Shown: positions 1 through 8,966, numbered from the stretch's first letter. The stretch: 64,000 nt of DNA from Rhizobium sp. BG4 (GCF_016864575.1 NZ_CP044125.1:3454001-3518000), one strand, 5' to 3'. Numbers and translations: made by a program. Notes: a model not told the origin generated them from the sequence alone.

Positions 1-1778
1 TCCTGCCCGGTCAGGTCGGCGGTCTGTTCCGTGAATTCGGCTTCGTGCTGGCCTTCTCGGTGGGGCTGTCGTCGCTCGTGGCTTTGACACTTTGTCCGAT
101 GCTCGCATCGCGCATGCTGACAAAGCCGATGCGTGAGGATCACGGGGCGCTCGGTCGCTTCGGCAACCTGTTTGCCACCGCCTATAAATGGGGGCTGCAG
201 CGCTGCCTCAATGCGCCGCTCGTCGTCATCATCGTTTCGCTGCTGTTCGGGGGCGCTGCACTGCTCGCCTTCTCGACGGTCAAGAGCGAGCTGACGCCGA
301 ACGAAGACCGCGCCATGGTGATGATGCGTCTGACCTCGCCGCAGGGCTCCAGCCTTGAATATACGCGCGACAAGATGCAGCTCGTCGAAGAGTATCTGCA
401 GCCGCTAGTCGATAGCGGCGACATCCAGAACGTCTTCTCGATCTCGGGACAAGGCGGCCAGGCCAATAGCGGCTTCATGGTGCTGACGCTGGCGCCCTGG
501 GGCGAGCGTGAACGGACCCAGGCGGAGATCGTTCAGGACATCAACCGGGCGGCATCGCGTGTTCCGGCGCTGCGCGGCAACGCGATCTCCTCGAACAGCC
601 TGCGCATCCGCGGGGCAGGCAACGGCCTGCAGATGGCGCTGATCGGCAACAATTACGAAGATCTGACGGCCGCGGCGCTGAAGCTGGTCCAGGCGCTCGA
701 CGCCACCGGGCAGTTCGATACGCCACGACTGACCAATGAGCCGACGCAGGCCCAGGTTTCGGTGTCGATCGACCGCGAACGGGCTTCCGATCTCGGCATC
801 GATATCACCGGACTTTCGACGGCGATCCAGTCGCTGCTGGAAGGGCGCTCGGTGGTCGATGTCTTCGTCGACGGTGAATCCTATCCCGTGCTACTGACCT
901 CGACGACGCGGCCGATCGACGATCCGACCGATCTCGAAAACGTCTTCCTGAAAACGGGAGATGGCAAGATCGTGCCGATGTCGGTCATCGCTTCGCTGAA
1001 GGAAGGATCGGTTGCGCCGCAGCTAAACCGTGAATCGCAGCTGGCCTCAGTGGCAATCACCGCAGGTCTCAAGGACGGCATGTCGCTCGGCGATGCAGTG
1101 CATCAGGTGACACAGCTCGCCGAACCGCTGCTGCCCTCAGGCGCCCGGCTGCTGCCGCTCGCCGAAGCTGCGACGCTGGAAGAGAATTCCAGCGGCATGG
1201 CGCTGACCTTCGGCTTTGCGATCGTCATCATCTTCCTGGTCCTGGCGGCACAGTTCGAAAGTGTGCTGTCGTCGCTGATCATCATGTCGACGGTGCCGCT
1301 CGGTCTTGCCTGCGCGGTGTTTGCGCTGATCATCACCGGGTCGAGCCTCAACATCTACAGCCAGATCGGTCTGGTGCTGCTTGTCGGCGTCATGGCGAAG
1401 AATGGCATTCTGATCGTCGAGTTCGCAAACCAGCTGCGTGACCACGGCGTCGAGGTGCGCGAAGCCATCGAGCGGGCCTGCGAGCTTCGCCTGCGCCCGG
1501 TGATGATGACGATGATCGCGACCATTCTTGGGGGCGTTCCGCTGGTCTTTGCCCATGGCGCCGGTGCCGAAGCCCGCGTGGCGCTCGGCTGGGTGATTGT
1601 CGGCGGTCTCGGGTTTGCGACTTTGGTAACGCTGTTCATCACGCCCGTCGCCTACCTGCTGATTGCCCGCTTCGCCAAGCCGCATGCCCATGAAGAGGCC
1701 CGGCTGCACGAGGAAATGTCGCATGCGACACGTCCGAAAGTAGTGCCGGATGCGGAGCAGCTGCAGGCTGCCGAATAA
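1..1778 (+). CDS. RND efflux permease, C-terminal part
   Basis: This is the C-terminal part of an inner-membrane resistance-nodulation-division permease, which exports small molecules by proton antiport together with a periplasmic adaptor and an outer-membrane channel. The frame is open from base 3, so the N-terminal part lies outside the window; about 592 codons are visible. The visible protein begins in a membrane segment (FGFVLAFSVGLSS), continues through a long soluble porter stretch, and ends in several hydrophobic segments that include GVMAKNGILIVEF and VTLFITPVAYLL, both typical of the family. A Rho-independent terminator follows 24 bases after the stop, so this is the last gene of its operon. 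Membership of the HAE-1 (AcrB/MexF-like) group is inferred; the substrate cannot be told. Confidence 0.9.
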   Translation, partial: LPGQVGGLFREFGFVLAFSVGLSSLVALTLCPMLASRMLTKPMREDHGALGRFGNLFATAYKWGLQRCLNAPLVVIIVSLLFGGAALLAFSTVKSELTPNEDRAMVMMRLTSPQGSSLEYTRDKMQLVEEYLQPLVDSGDIQNVFSISGQGGQANSGFMVLTLAPWGERERTQAEIVQDINRAASRVPALRGNAISSNSLRIRGAGNGLQMALIGNNYEDLTAAALKLVQALDATGQFDTPRLTNEPTQAQVSVSIDRERASDLGIDITGLSTAIQSLLEGRSVVDVFVDGESYPVLLTSTTRPIDDPTDLENVFLKTGDGKIVPMSVIASLKEGSVAPQLNRESQLASVAITAGLKDGMSLGDAVHQVTQLAEPLLPSGARLLPLAEAATLEENSSGMALTFGFAIVIIFLVLAAQFESVLSSLIIMSTVPLGLACAVFALIITGSSLNIYSQIGLVLLVGVMAKNGILIVEFANQLRDHGVEVREAIERACELRLRPVMMTMIATILGGVPLVFAHGAGAEARVALGWVIVGGLGFATLVTLFITPVAYLLIARFAKPHAHEEARLHEEMSHATRPKVVPDAEQLQAAE

Positions 1779-1802
1779 GCATTTTTGCTATATTTTCAGG
1801 AG

Positions 1803-1832
1803 ACGCCGCCGGATTTCCGGCGGCGTTTTTTA
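1803..1832 (+). terminator. Rho-independent terminator of the RND gene
   Basis: A perfect 10-bp stem (1803-1812 with 1817-1826, loop ATTT) is followed directly by a run of T. It lies 24 bases after the RND permease stop codon. Confidence 0.9.
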
Positions 1833-2044
1833 TGGTCAACGAAGAATTGTAAAACAGCGTGAATCACTTCTGAAAGTTAGCCGTTTTTTAAGTATAAACG
1901 GCAATGATCGCGCCGTGACCGATCAATGCCTCCAGCGTTTTTGGAGGTGCTTTTCTTCCGCTGATCCCAGCGCCCGAACATGACGTTTCGCGGACCCGGT
2001 CATGTCAGTTAGTTGCGTATAGTTGTGTTCGGAGTTCGAGTTCT

Positions 2045-3043
2045 GTGAGTATCTTTCAACGCACATCGGTTGATGCGGCGCTGCATATTTTGCGCGACAC
2101 CAACCGTAGTTTGACCACAACGCAAAATCATGTCTCCACCGGTCTTCGCGTCGCCAAGGCGCAGGATAACGGTGCCTATTGGGCGATCGCCACCACCGTT
2201 CGCACCGATAACAAGGCGAACGGCGCGATCCAGGATGCACTCGGCATCGCGGCGGCGACGATGGGCGTTGCCTATACGGCCGTTTCCAGCGCCATCGAGA
2301 TCGTCTCCACCATCAAATCCAAGCTGGTGGCGGCAACCGAAGAGGGCGTCGACAAGACCAAGATCAATGACGAGATTACCCAGCTCAAGTCGCAGCTGCG
2401 TTCGGTGTCCGAAGCCGCGAGCTTCAACGGCGACAACTGGGTGCAGCTGACCGACGAGGACGATCCGACGAAGCCGAAGGAGATCCCGGCGGCCTTCATT
2501 CGCGGCGACGACGGTTCGGTCAAGGTCTCGACGCTCACCTATCACATCGACGTTCCCTCGACCGGTGTCACGACCTCTGCCGACGCGCGCTACATGGTCG
2601 ATGACCGCGCCGGCGGCACCGGCGAATATGGTGCGCTGACGACCGATCACTACGCGACCGAACTCGGTGCGGCGCAGAACTATGTGATGATCTTCAGCAA
2701 GGAGGGCGATACGACCGGCCAGGTCGAGATCGGTCTCGATGCCAATACGTCAGCCGACGATCTCAAGGATATGATCAGCGTCACCGATGCTGCCCTGAAG
2801 CAGATGACCACAGTCGGTTCGTCCTTCGGTGCACTGGAAAAGCGCATCGACCTGCAGAACGACTTCGCCAAGTCGCTGACGGATTCCTATACATCCGGTA
2901 TCGGCCGCCTGGTCGATGCCGACATGGAGGAGGAAAGCGGCCGGCTGGCGGCGCTGCAGACGCAGCGGCAGCTCGGCATCCAGTCGCTGCAGATCGCCAA
3001 TGCGAGCTACAACACCATCACGCAGCTCTTCCAGAATATCTGA
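2045..3043 (+). CDS. Flagellin (lone gene)
   Basis: Flagellin, the exported subunit of the flagellar filament. The N-terminal region (TTQNHVSTGLRVAKAQDNGAYWAIA, read from about residue 28) and the C-terminal region (ALQTQRQLGIQSLQIANASYNTITQLFQNI) are the conserved coiled-coil ends of the filament subunit, with a variable centre. At 332 residues it is about the usual size for rhizobial flagellins. The start is a GTG at 2045 with GGAG about ten bases upstream; no better in-frame start is seen. Two short inverted repeats (1880-1902 and around 1928-1945) lie upstream without an obvious promoter. The neighbours are not flagellar genes, as with the flagellins that Rhizobium leguminosarum carries outside its main cluster. 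Whether it corresponds to flaH or flaE there is not decided here. Confidence 0.93.
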   Translation: MSIFQRTSVDAALHILRDTNRSLTTTQNHVSTGLRVAKAQDNGAYWAIATTVRTDNKANGAIQDALGIAAATMGVAYTAVSSAIEIVSTIKSKLVAATEEGVDKTKINDEITQLKSQLRSVSEAASFNGDNWVQLTDEDDPTKPKEIPAAFIRGDDGSVKVSTLTYHIDVPSTGVTTSADARYMVDDRAGGTGEYGALTTDHYATELGAAQNYVMIFSKEGDTTGQVEIGLDANTSADDLKDMISVTDAALKQMTTVGSSFGALEKRIDLQNDFAKSLTDSYTSGIGRLVDADMEEESGRLAALQTQRQLGIQSLQIANASYNTITQLFQNI

Positions 3044-3064
3044 TCGCTGTTCTCCAAAACGAAT

Positions 3065-3088
3065 CGCCCGGGCTCTCCCGGGCGTTTT
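3065..3088 (+). terminator. Terminator of the flagellin gene
   Basis: An 8-bp perfect GC stem (3065-3072 with 3077-3084, loop CTCT) is followed by TTTT, 21 bases after the flagellin stop. Confidence 0.88.
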
Positions 3089-3249
3089 CGCGTTTGCGGG
3101 TCGTCGCAAAGCTGGTGATATCCGGGCACAGTCTGCCGCGCGCCGTGTGCATTTGCCGGATTTTACGGTATCGGATGTGCACGTTTCATCTTGTTGCCGC
3201 ATTCCTTAATATTTGCTCGGGTCAGCTTCGAACGGAGAGCCTTCTGCCA

Positions 3250-3915
3250 ATGATCAAGAAATTCATAGTCCTGGCGCTTGCCGCCACCTATCTGAGCGCC
3301 TGCACGACGACCGATCCCTATACAGGCGAGCAGAAGATGTCGAACACGGCAGGCGGCGCGATGCTTGGCGCCGTTGGCGGCGCGCTCGCAGGTGCTGCTC
3401 TCGGCGGACGCGGCCATGGTGCGCGTAACGCGGCCCTGATCGGCGCCGGTATCGGTGCGCTCGCTGGTGGCGCGATCGGCAATTACATGGACCAGCAGGA
3501 AGCCGAGCTTCGCCAGCAGCTCGAAGGCACCGGCATTTCCGTCACCCGCAACGGCGACAACATCATCCTCAACATGCCGTCGAACATCACCTTCGACGTC
3601 GACCAGGATGCCGTGAAGCCGGGCTTCTATCAGACGCTGAATTCCGTCGCGATCGTGCTGCGCAAGTTCAACCGCACGCTCATCGACGTCAACGGCCATA
3701 CGGACTCGACAGGCAGTCTGCAGCATAACCAGGATCTGTCGCAGCGCCGCGCCCTGTCGGTTGCCGATTATCTCGGCGGCCAGGGTATCGACCAGCGCCG
3801 CGTCTCGGCCGTCGGCTTCGGCCCGTCGCAGCCGATTGCCTCCAACGCGACGGAAGCAGGGCGCTCGCAGAACCGCCGCGTCGAAATTCAGATCGCACCA
3901 GTTACCCAGGGCTGA
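3250..3915 (+). CDS. OmpA-family outer-membrane lipoprotein (YiaD/YfiB type)
   Basis: An outer-membrane lipoprotein with a peptidoglycan-binding OmpA domain, expected to tie the outer membrane to the cell wall. The start ATG at 3250 has GGAGAG upstream and begins a lipoprotein signal peptide ending in the lipobox LSAC, with the lipidated Cys at residue 18. Residues of about 38-80 form a glycine-zipper stretch (GGAMLGAVGGALAGAALGG). The C-terminal 110 residues carry the OmpA-like fold, with NGHTDSTGS and the RAxSVxxYL and GxGxxxP-type motifs, ending in NRRVEIQI. The 221-residue length suits the YiaD/YfiB group. The frame is open further upstream, but the signal peptide and ribosome site decide the start. 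A terminator follows. Confidence 0.9.
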   Translation: MIKKFIVLALAATYLSACTTTDPYTGEQKMSNTAGGAMLGAVGGALAGAALGGRGHGARNAALIGAGIGALAGGAIGNYMDQQEAELRQQLEGTGISVTRNGDNIILNMPSNITFDVDQDAVKPGFYQTLNSVAIVLRKFNRTLIDVNGHTDSTGSLQHNQDLSQRRALSVADYLGGQGIDQRRVSAVGFGPSQPIASNATEAGRSQNRRVEIQIAPVTQG

Positions 3916-3940
3916 TCCATCCTCGCATGGGCATTCGAAG

Positions 3941-3966
3941 CGGCCGGGCCAATGCCCGGCCGTTTT
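3941..3966 (+). terminator. Terminator after the OmpA lipoprotein gene
   Basis: A 9-bp perfect stem (3941-3949 with 3954-3962, loop CAAT) is followed by TTTT. It sits between convergent genes, so the stem may also help end the minus-strand transcript. Confidence 0.85.
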
Positions 3967-3969
3967 CGT

Positions 3970-4377
3970 TCAGGCATGCATCCTGGCGCCCTTGGTGATC
4001 TTGTCAACGATCTTCTTGTCGGCGCGCATGGCGATGCCGACGACCTTGGCATCGTCTGGGGCAAATTGCGCGAAGACCTCGCGGTTGGCGGCATCGTGGC
4101 CGGTCGCAAACATTTCCTCGATGAAGATCGACGTAGCGATGCCGCGCTCCAGCGAGCGGCGGTGAACGGCGGCAATGGTCGCGTCGTCGGCCGACAGGAC
4201 GATAATCGGCTGGACGGAAAGGGCATTGTAAAGATTGCCCGCCTTGTCCTTATAGGCTTCGCCGATGATATCGGGATTCTGCCCGGCGATGCCGCTCATC
4301 AGGAAGGCTGTGACATTCAGCGTCTGCCAGGAGGCAAGATTGTTTCGCAGGACGATCGCAATTTTGGTATCAAACAT
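3970..4377 (-). CDS. DUF2000 family protein
   Basis: A 135-residue protein of the DUF2000 family (small alpha/beta proteins related to peptidyl-tRNA hydrolase 2 in fold, without a settled function). The N-terminus MFDTKIAIVLRNNLASWQTLNV and the central QPIIVLSADD and VVGIAMRADKKIVDKITKGA segments are what I recognise; there is no signal peptide or membrane segment. It is divergently arranged with the AraC-type regulator starting at about 4402, leaving only some 24 bases between the two starts, so the regulator probably controls it. The family assignment is from memory of its sequence pattern and the biochemical role is unknown. Confidence 0.75.
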   Translation of the reverse strand: MFDTKIAIVLRNNLASWQTLNVTAFLMSGIAGQNPDIIGEAYKDKAGNLYNALSVQPIIVLSADDATIAAVHRRSLERGIATSIFIEEMFATGHDAANREVFAQFAPDDAKVVGIAMRADKKIVDKITKGARMHA

Positions 4378-4401
4378 TCTAGGTCTCTTCGTGAGTGCGA
4401 G

Positions 4402-5295
4402 GTGGCATTGAGCCAGGATGTAAATTCAACCCTCTTCCAGGGTCTTGAACGTTTGTGCGCGCCATCTGGCGCGGACGGCATCCTGACTGCGCCTGCCTTT
4501 CCGGGTATCGAGCGCATCGAGGCGCAATTCTCCGGCAATGCCTTCGAGCCGCACCGCCACGACACCTATGCGATCGGCGTGACGCTGAAGGGCGTCCAGA
4601 CTTTCAGCTATCGCGGCGAGAAGCGTTTCAGCATGCCCGGCCAGGTGATCGTGCTGCATCCCGACGAAGAGCATGACGGCGGGGCGGGAACCGAGGACGG
4701 GCTGCAATATCGGATGCTCTATATCGAGCCGGCGCTGGTCGCCGAATGTCTGGATGCGGAGAAGATGGGGTTGCCCTTCGTCGGCGAGCCCGTGTTCGGC
4801 GATGCGGCGCTTGCCCATGTGCTGCTCGGGGCGCTCAGCGATCTCGATGGCGAGCTCGACGGTCTGTTCGTCGATGATTTCCTGACGGAGGTGGCGGGCG
4901 GTCTGGCAAGGCGGGCGAGTGCACCGGTGAAACCGATCGGCAAGCTTGCCTGGCGGCAGGCGCGCAAGGCGCGTGATTATCTCGAGGCGCATGCGACGCG
5001 CGCCGTTCATTCCGAAGAGCTGGAAGTTGTGACCGGTCTCGACCGTTTCACGCTGTCACGGCATTTCCGCGCGGCCTTTGCCACCAGTCCGCACCGCTAT
5101 CTGCTGATGCGGCGGCTGCAGCAGGCAAGGGCGCTGATCATCGAAGGCGAGAAGCTGCCGGAGATCGCCTTTGCGACCGGCTTTGCCGACCAGAGCCATT
5201 TCAACCGGCATTTCAAGAAAGCCTATGGCATGACGCCCGGGCAGTGGGCGGCGCTCAGACGCGGCTCATCGCCAGGCCGCTCTTCCTGGCGATGA
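4402..5295 (+). CDS. AraC-family transcriptional regulator
   Basis: A DNA-binding regulator with an N-terminal cupin-type sensor domain (AraC_binding; HRHDTYAIGVTLKGVQTF and a PGQ...LHPDE turn, roughly residues 50-100) and two C-terminal helix-turn-helix motifs (EELEVVTGLDRFTLSRHFRAAF, then IAFATGFADQSHFNRHFKKAYG). The start is uncertain: GTG at 4402 is used here, but TTG at 4408 has a better-placed GAGG. Longer in-frame readings run antisense through the DUF2000 gene and are unlikely. The 3' end overlaps the 3' end of the convergent AbrB-type gene by about 40 bases. Its likely target is the divergent DUF2000 gene, inferred from the layout only. Confidence 0.88.
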   Translation: MALSQDVNSTLFQGLERLCAPSGADGILTAPAFPGIERIEAQFSGNAFEPHRHDTYAIGVTLKGVQTFSYRGEKRFSMPGQVIVLHPDEEHDGGAGTEDGLQYRMLYIEPALVAECLDAEKMGLPFVGEPVFGDAALAHVLLGALSDLDGELDGLFVDDFLTEVAGGLARRASAPVKPIGKLAWRQARKARDYLEAHATRAVHSEELEVVTGLDRFTLSRHFRAAFATSPHRYLLMRRLQQARALIIEGEKLPEIAFATGFADQSHFNRHFKKAYGMTPGQWAALRRGSSPGRSSWR

Positions 5296-6355
5296 AACGG
5301 GCGAGCATCGGGCCGGTCAGCAGGATGACCAGGAAGCGCCCGACCTGCATCGCCATGACGAAGGGCATGTCGACATCGCTCGATGCGGCGATGATGGCGA
5401 CCGAATCGGCGCCGCCGGGGCTGGTTGCCAGATAGGCCGTCAGCGGATCGACGCCGGCAAGCTTGTGGAGCGCAAAGGCCATCAGGCCGCAGATCGACAT
5501 TAGCGTCAGGATCGAAGCTGCGACGCGAGGCAGGGCGCGGGCGGCGTGCGCCATGATACCCGGCGTGAAGCGCAGGCCGATGCTCCAGCCGATCAGGGCA
5601 TAACTGATGGCAAGCAGCCAGAGCGGCAGCTCGATCGTCAAAAGACCCAGTCCCTGCAGCGTCGAGCCGATGATCAGCGGCAGGATGATCGTGCCGCCCT
5701 GGATGCGCAAGCGTGCGGCGCCATAGGCGCAGAGGCCGGTCAGCGCGATCGTTGCGGCAAAGGCCGGCCAGTCGACCGGCGGGAAGAAGATCAGCGGCGG
5801 TGGTTCTGCGCCCTCGGCGCTGGTCCAGAGGGTCGAGACGACAGAGGCGGCGACGGCGACGAAGACGACGCGCAGGTATTGCATGAAGGCGACGAGGCGG
5901 GCATCGGCGCCGTAGCTCTCGGACATGATGGTCATCGCCGCGGCGGCGCCGGGGGAGGAGCCCCAGACGGCAGTGGTTCCGGGCAGAACCTGCAGTTTGG
6001 TCAGCACGTAACCAAGCAAACCGGCAGCGGCGATGATCGCGAAGATCAGCGACAGGAAGAGCAGGGCATCATCGGCCATGGTCTTGACGATATCGACGGT
6101 GATGGCGCGTGCCATCAGGAAGCCAACCAGCGCCTGCCCGAAGAGCAGCGGCCAGCGGGGCACGCGCAGCTGCGTCTTCGATGCCGTCAGCGCCACGACG
6201 ATCGCCGCGACCATCGGCCCGATCAGCAGCGATGCCGGCAGGCCGAGCATTTCCAGGCCGAGAACCAGGATGACGGAGAGAGCAAGCAGGATTGCCCATC
6301 GGGGCAGGCTCGCCTTCGAAGGTAGGAAGCTGGCAAGGGCTTTGAACGGCATCAA
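5255..6355 (-). CDS. AbrB-family membrane protein (putative ammonia monooxygenase-like)
   Basis: A polytopic inner-membrane protein of about 366 residues, of the family annotated AbrB or putative ammonia monooxygenase (TIGR03082, AbrB duplication); despite those names it is neither a DNA-binding AbrB nor a proven oxygenase. The sequence is a two-fold repeat: each half carries hydrophobic helices and a TSPGGADS/SSPGAAAA-type turn (WGSSPGAAAAMTIMSESYG in the first half, ATSPGGADSVAIIAASS in the second). About ten membrane segments can be picked out. It overlaps the tail of the AraC gene on the other strand. A second Met follows immediately, so the start could be one codon later. A transport role is inferred; the substrate is unknown. 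Confidence 0.85.
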   Translation of the reverse strand: MMPFKALASFLPSKASLPRWAILLALSVILVLGLEMLGLPASLLIGPMVAAIVVALTASKTQLRVPRWPLLFGQALVGFLMARAITVDIVKTMADDALLFLSLIFAIIAAAGLLGYVLTKLQVLPGTTAVWGSSPGAAAAMTIMSESYGADARLVAFMQYLRVVFVAVAASVVSTLWTSAEGAEPPPLIFFPPVDWPAFAATIALTGLCAYGAARLRIQGGTIILPLIIGSTLQGLGLLTIELPLWLLAISYALIGWSIGLRFTPGIMAHAARALPRVAASILTLMSICGLMAFALHKLAGVDPLTAYLATSPGGADSVAIIAASSDVDMPFVMAMQVGRFLVILLTGPMLARFIARKSGLAMSRV

Positions 6356-6539
6356 CGATATCTTCTTTGCCGATCGGCAGGCACCGCCAGAGCGGTCGAA
6401 GGATGATTATCGGCGTGACTTCTGGACCGGCGGGGATGCCGGAGGCGCAGTGCGGATATATTTGTCAGCCTGCCGGAGGGTCAACTGCGAAATGTGGCAC
6501 TGCGCGCCGCCAGGGTCTGGCGGCGTGCATCCGATCCGG

Positions 6540-6788
6540 TTACTTATGAACGCATTTCTTGCTGATACTGTTGTTTCGTTTCGCCTTGGTGAACTTTGCG
6601 ATCATCCCGGCAGGGCAGTTCTTGTCGTCGTAAAGGACCGGCTCACCCGGCGTCATCGTGGCTGCCGTGGGCTTGGTCGTCACCGTCTTGATCTCGGCGC
6701 TTGCCGGCGATGTCAGCATCGCGAGAACCGCGCCTGTCGATGACAGGACGGTCATGCCCTTCAATTTCGGATAGGTCTTGGCCTGCAT
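6540..6788 (-). CDS. Small exported hypothetical protein (DUF6719-like)
   Basis: An 82-residue protein with a cleavable signal peptide (TVLSSTGAVLAMLTSPASAE) and a basic mature part containing two Cys residues (KNCPAGMIAKF and SKKCVHK) that could form a disulfide. The start ATG at 6788 is set by a GGAGGG ribosome site a few bases upstream. It resembles small rhizobial periplasmic proteins annotated as DUF6719; I cannot assign a function. It stands alone on the minus strand between the LysR regulator gene and the AbrB-type gene. Confidence 0.7.
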   Translation of the reverse strand: MQAKTYPKLKGMTVLSSTGAVLAMLTSPASAEIKTVTTKPTAATMTPGEPVLYDDKNCPAGMIAKFTKAKRNNSISKKCVHK

Positions 6789-6873
6789 CTCTATGTCCCT
6801 CCGTTGCCGGGAAGGAAGACAACATGGCTTTGCGGCCTCTGCCAATTCGCCTTTTCGAGCTAACCGGCAGTTC

Positions 6874-7776
6874 TCATAGCTTGGCGTGAGTAGCCAGGAA
6901 ATCGAGGAGGGCGCGCACGCGGGCCGGAAGCGGGCCGCCCTGGCCGAGATAGACGGCGTAAAAGTCCTCGATATCGCCGGGATTGAAGTCTTCCATGACG
7001 ACGGCAAGTCTCCCGGCGGCAATATCTTCCCGTAAGGTGAAGTCGGCGAGCCGGGCCAGCCCAGCGCCGGCAACCGCCAGATGGCGCATGGCCTCACCGT
7101 CGCTGACCTGCACCCCCGGTGTGACCGGCACGTTGACCGCTTCGGCGCCATCCTGAAGCGGCCAGCCCTGGATGGCGCGGGAATAGGAAAAGCCGACGCG
7201 GCAGTGGTTTTCGAGATCGGCGATGGATTTCGGCACGCCATGCGTCGCGAGATAGCTGGGAGCGCCGACGATGAGCTTGCGGGCGCCGCCGAGCTTGCGG
7301 GCGATCAGGCTGGAGCTCTTCAGCGGACCGGCGCGGATCGCCACATCGGCGCGCTCTTCCATGAGATCGACGATCTTGTCGGTCAGGGTAATGTCGAGGG
7401 TGATGCCGGGATGTTCGGCCAGGAACTGCGGCACGAGCGGCGCCAGGATGTGATTGCCGAAGGAGCCGCTGGTATTGATACGGATCGGCCCGGTCGCCTG
7501 TTCGCCTGACGATGCATAGCGCTCGGCCTCTGAAATATCGGCGAGGATCGAAACGCTGCGCTGGTAGAAAGCCGACCCTTCCGGTGTCAGCTGCAGCTTG
7601 CGGGTGGAGCGGTTGACGAGGCGGGTGCCGAGCCTTGCCTCAAGGCGGGTAATCAGCTTGCTCACCGCCGAAGGCGTCATCTTGCAGGCCGTTGCGGCCG
7701 CCGAAAAGCCGCCGAGCTCGACGGCGCGGACGAAGACTTCCATTTCGCCGGAGCGATTGATGTCCTGCCTGCTCAT
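6874..7776 (-). CDS. LysR-family transcriptional regulator
   Basis: A 300-residue LysR-type regulator. The winged helix-turn-helix is at the N-terminus (MEVFVRAVELGGFSAAATACKMTPSAVSKLITRLEARLGTRLVNRSTR, from about residue 12), followed by a linker helix and an effector-binding domain (PIRINTSGSFGNHILAP...). It is of the CrgA/AaeR-like subgroup by the DINRSGEMEVFVRAVE start. It is divergent from the aldo/keto reductase at 7868, with 91 bases between the starts, which is the standard LysR arrangement with its target gene. The gap holds AT-rich direct and inverted fragments (TCAAA, TTTGA), but no box clear enough to call. Confidence 0.93.
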   Translation of the reverse strand: MSRQDINRSGEMEVFVRAVELGGFSAAATACKMTPSAVSKLITRLEARLGTRLVNRSTRKLQLTPEGSAFYQRSVSILADISEAERYASSGEQATGPIRINTSGSFGNHILAPLVPQFLAEHPGITLDITLTDKIVDLMEERADVAIRAGPLKSSSLIARKLGGARKLIVGAPSYLATHGVPKSIADLENHCRVGFSYSRAIQGWPLQDGAEAVNVPVTPGVQVSDGEAMRHLAVAGAGLARLADFTLREDIAAGRLAVVMEDFNPGDIEDFYAVYLGQGGPLPARVRALLDFLATHAKL

Positions 7777-7867
7777 GATGAATTCAAATCACAAATGAGT
7801 TTCTTTGAGGCAATCTATATCAGCGTAATTTGAGTGTCTATCTTCTGGAGACAACAGGAGAAAGACT

Positions 7868-8902
7868 ATGGACTATCGAAATCTCGGCCGGTCAGGCCTG
7901 CGTGTGCCCGTTCTGAGCTTCGGCGCCGGTACCTTCGGTGGCTCCGGCCCGCTGTTCGGTGCCTGGGGCAATACCGATGCCGCGGAAGCGCGCCGTCTCG
8001 TCGACATCTGCCTGGAGGCCGGTGTCAATCTGTTCGACACGGCGGACGTCTATTCTGCAGGTGCCTCTGAAGAAGTGCTGGGGCAGGCGATCCGCGGCAA
8101 GCGCGATCAGGTGCTGATCTCGACCAAGACGGCTCTTCCCGTCGGTGACGGTCCGGCCGATTGGGGCGCCTCGCGCTCGCGGCTGATCCGCTCGGTCGAC
8201 GCGGCGCTGCGCCGCCTCGGCACCGACTATATCGACCTCCTCCAGCTGCATGCCTTCGATGCCTCGACGCCGGTCGAGGAAGTGCTATCGACGCTCGACG
8301 GACTGATTGCAGCGGGCAAGCTGCGCTATACCGGCGTGTCGAATTTCGCGGGATGGGAACTGATGAAGTCGCTTGCAGCGGCCGATGCGAACGGGCATCC
8401 GCGCTACGTCGCCCATCAGGTCTACTATTCGCTCGCCGGCCGCGACTACGAATGGGAGCTGATGCCGCTCGGCGCAGATCAGGGCGTCGGCGCTCTGGTC
8501 TGGAGCCCGCTTGCCTGGGGCAGGCTGACCGGCAAGATCCGCCGCGGTCAGCCCCTGCCGGAAGGAAGCCGTCTGCACCAGACGGCCGAATTCGGGCCTC
8601 CTGTCGATGACGAGAAGCTCTATGCGATCGTCGATGTTCTGATGGAGATCGCGGAGGAGACCGGCAAGACGGTACCGCAGATTGCCATCAACTGGCTCAC
8701 CAGCCGCCCGACAGTATCGAGCGTCATCATCGGCGCCCGCAACGAAGAACAGCTGCGCCAGAACCTCGGCGCGGTGGGCTGGTCGCTGACGCCGGAGCAG
8801 ATCAAGCGGCTGGATGCGGTGAGCGCCGTGACCGCGCCCTATCCCTATTTCCCCTATCGCCGCCAGGAGGGTTTTGCTCGGCTGAACCCGCCTCTGGTCT
8901 GA
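7868..8902 (+). CDS. Aldo/keto reductase
   Basis: A 344-residue NADPH-dependent aldo/keto reductase with a TIM-barrel fold. The catalytic tetrad region is visible: NLFDTADVYSAGASEE (Asp and Tyr of the active site), ISTKT (the Lys), and LLQLHAFD (the His). The C-terminal cofactor-binding segment is VSSVIIGARNEEQLRQNLGA. The start ATG at 7868 has GGAG seven bases upstream. The gene is divergent from a LysR regulator that probably controls it in response to a carbonyl or aromatic compound (inference). It belongs to the YajO/general-stress type of the family; the substrate cannot be told from sequence. Confidence 0.93.
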   Translation: MDYRNLGRSGLRVPVLSFGAGTFGGSGPLFGAWGNTDAAEARRLVDICLEAGVNLFDTADVYSAGASEEVLGQAIRGKRDQVLISTKTALPVGDGPADWGASRSRLIRSVDAALRRLGTDYIDLLQLHAFDASTPVEEVLSTLDGLIAAGKLRYTGVSNFAGWELMKSLAAADANGHPRYVAHQVYYSLAGRDYEWELMPLGADQGVGALVWSPLAWGRLTGKIRRGQPLPEGSRLHQTAEFGPPVDDEKLYAIVDVLMEIAEETGKTVPQIAINWLTSRPTVSSVIIGARNEEQLRQNLGAVGWSLTPEQIKRLDAVSAVTAPYPYFPYRRQEGFARLNPPLV

Positions 8903-8912
8903 CGATCGCGCG

Positions 8913-8942
8913 GCGGGCGGCCTTATCCGAAAGGCTGCCCGC
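8913..8942 (+). terminator. Terminator-like hairpin after the aldo/keto reductase gene
   Basis: A 12-bp stem with one G-T pair (8913-8924 with 8931-8942) lies 10 bases after the stop. There is no T run after it, so it may act as a 3' stabiliser or be Rho-assisted. Confidence 0.4.
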
Positions 8943-8952
8943 AGCTCACCCC

Positions 8953-8966
8953 GATTGCGCGCAATC
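8953..8966. promoter_or_regulatory. 14-bp perfect palindrome upstream of the FAD oxidase gene
   Basis: GATTGCGCGCAATC is a perfect palindrome placed directly before TTGACT (8967-8972), a possible -35 element for the FAD-linked oxidase at 9042. A GGACA/TGTCC inverted pair (8973-8977, 8990-8994) follows. It looks like an operator; the regulator is unknown. Confidence 0.4.

Noticed and set aside
1750..1983. A 77-codon frame running over the RND terminator
   Set aside because: It reads through the terminator stem, has no ribosome site and no family sequence.
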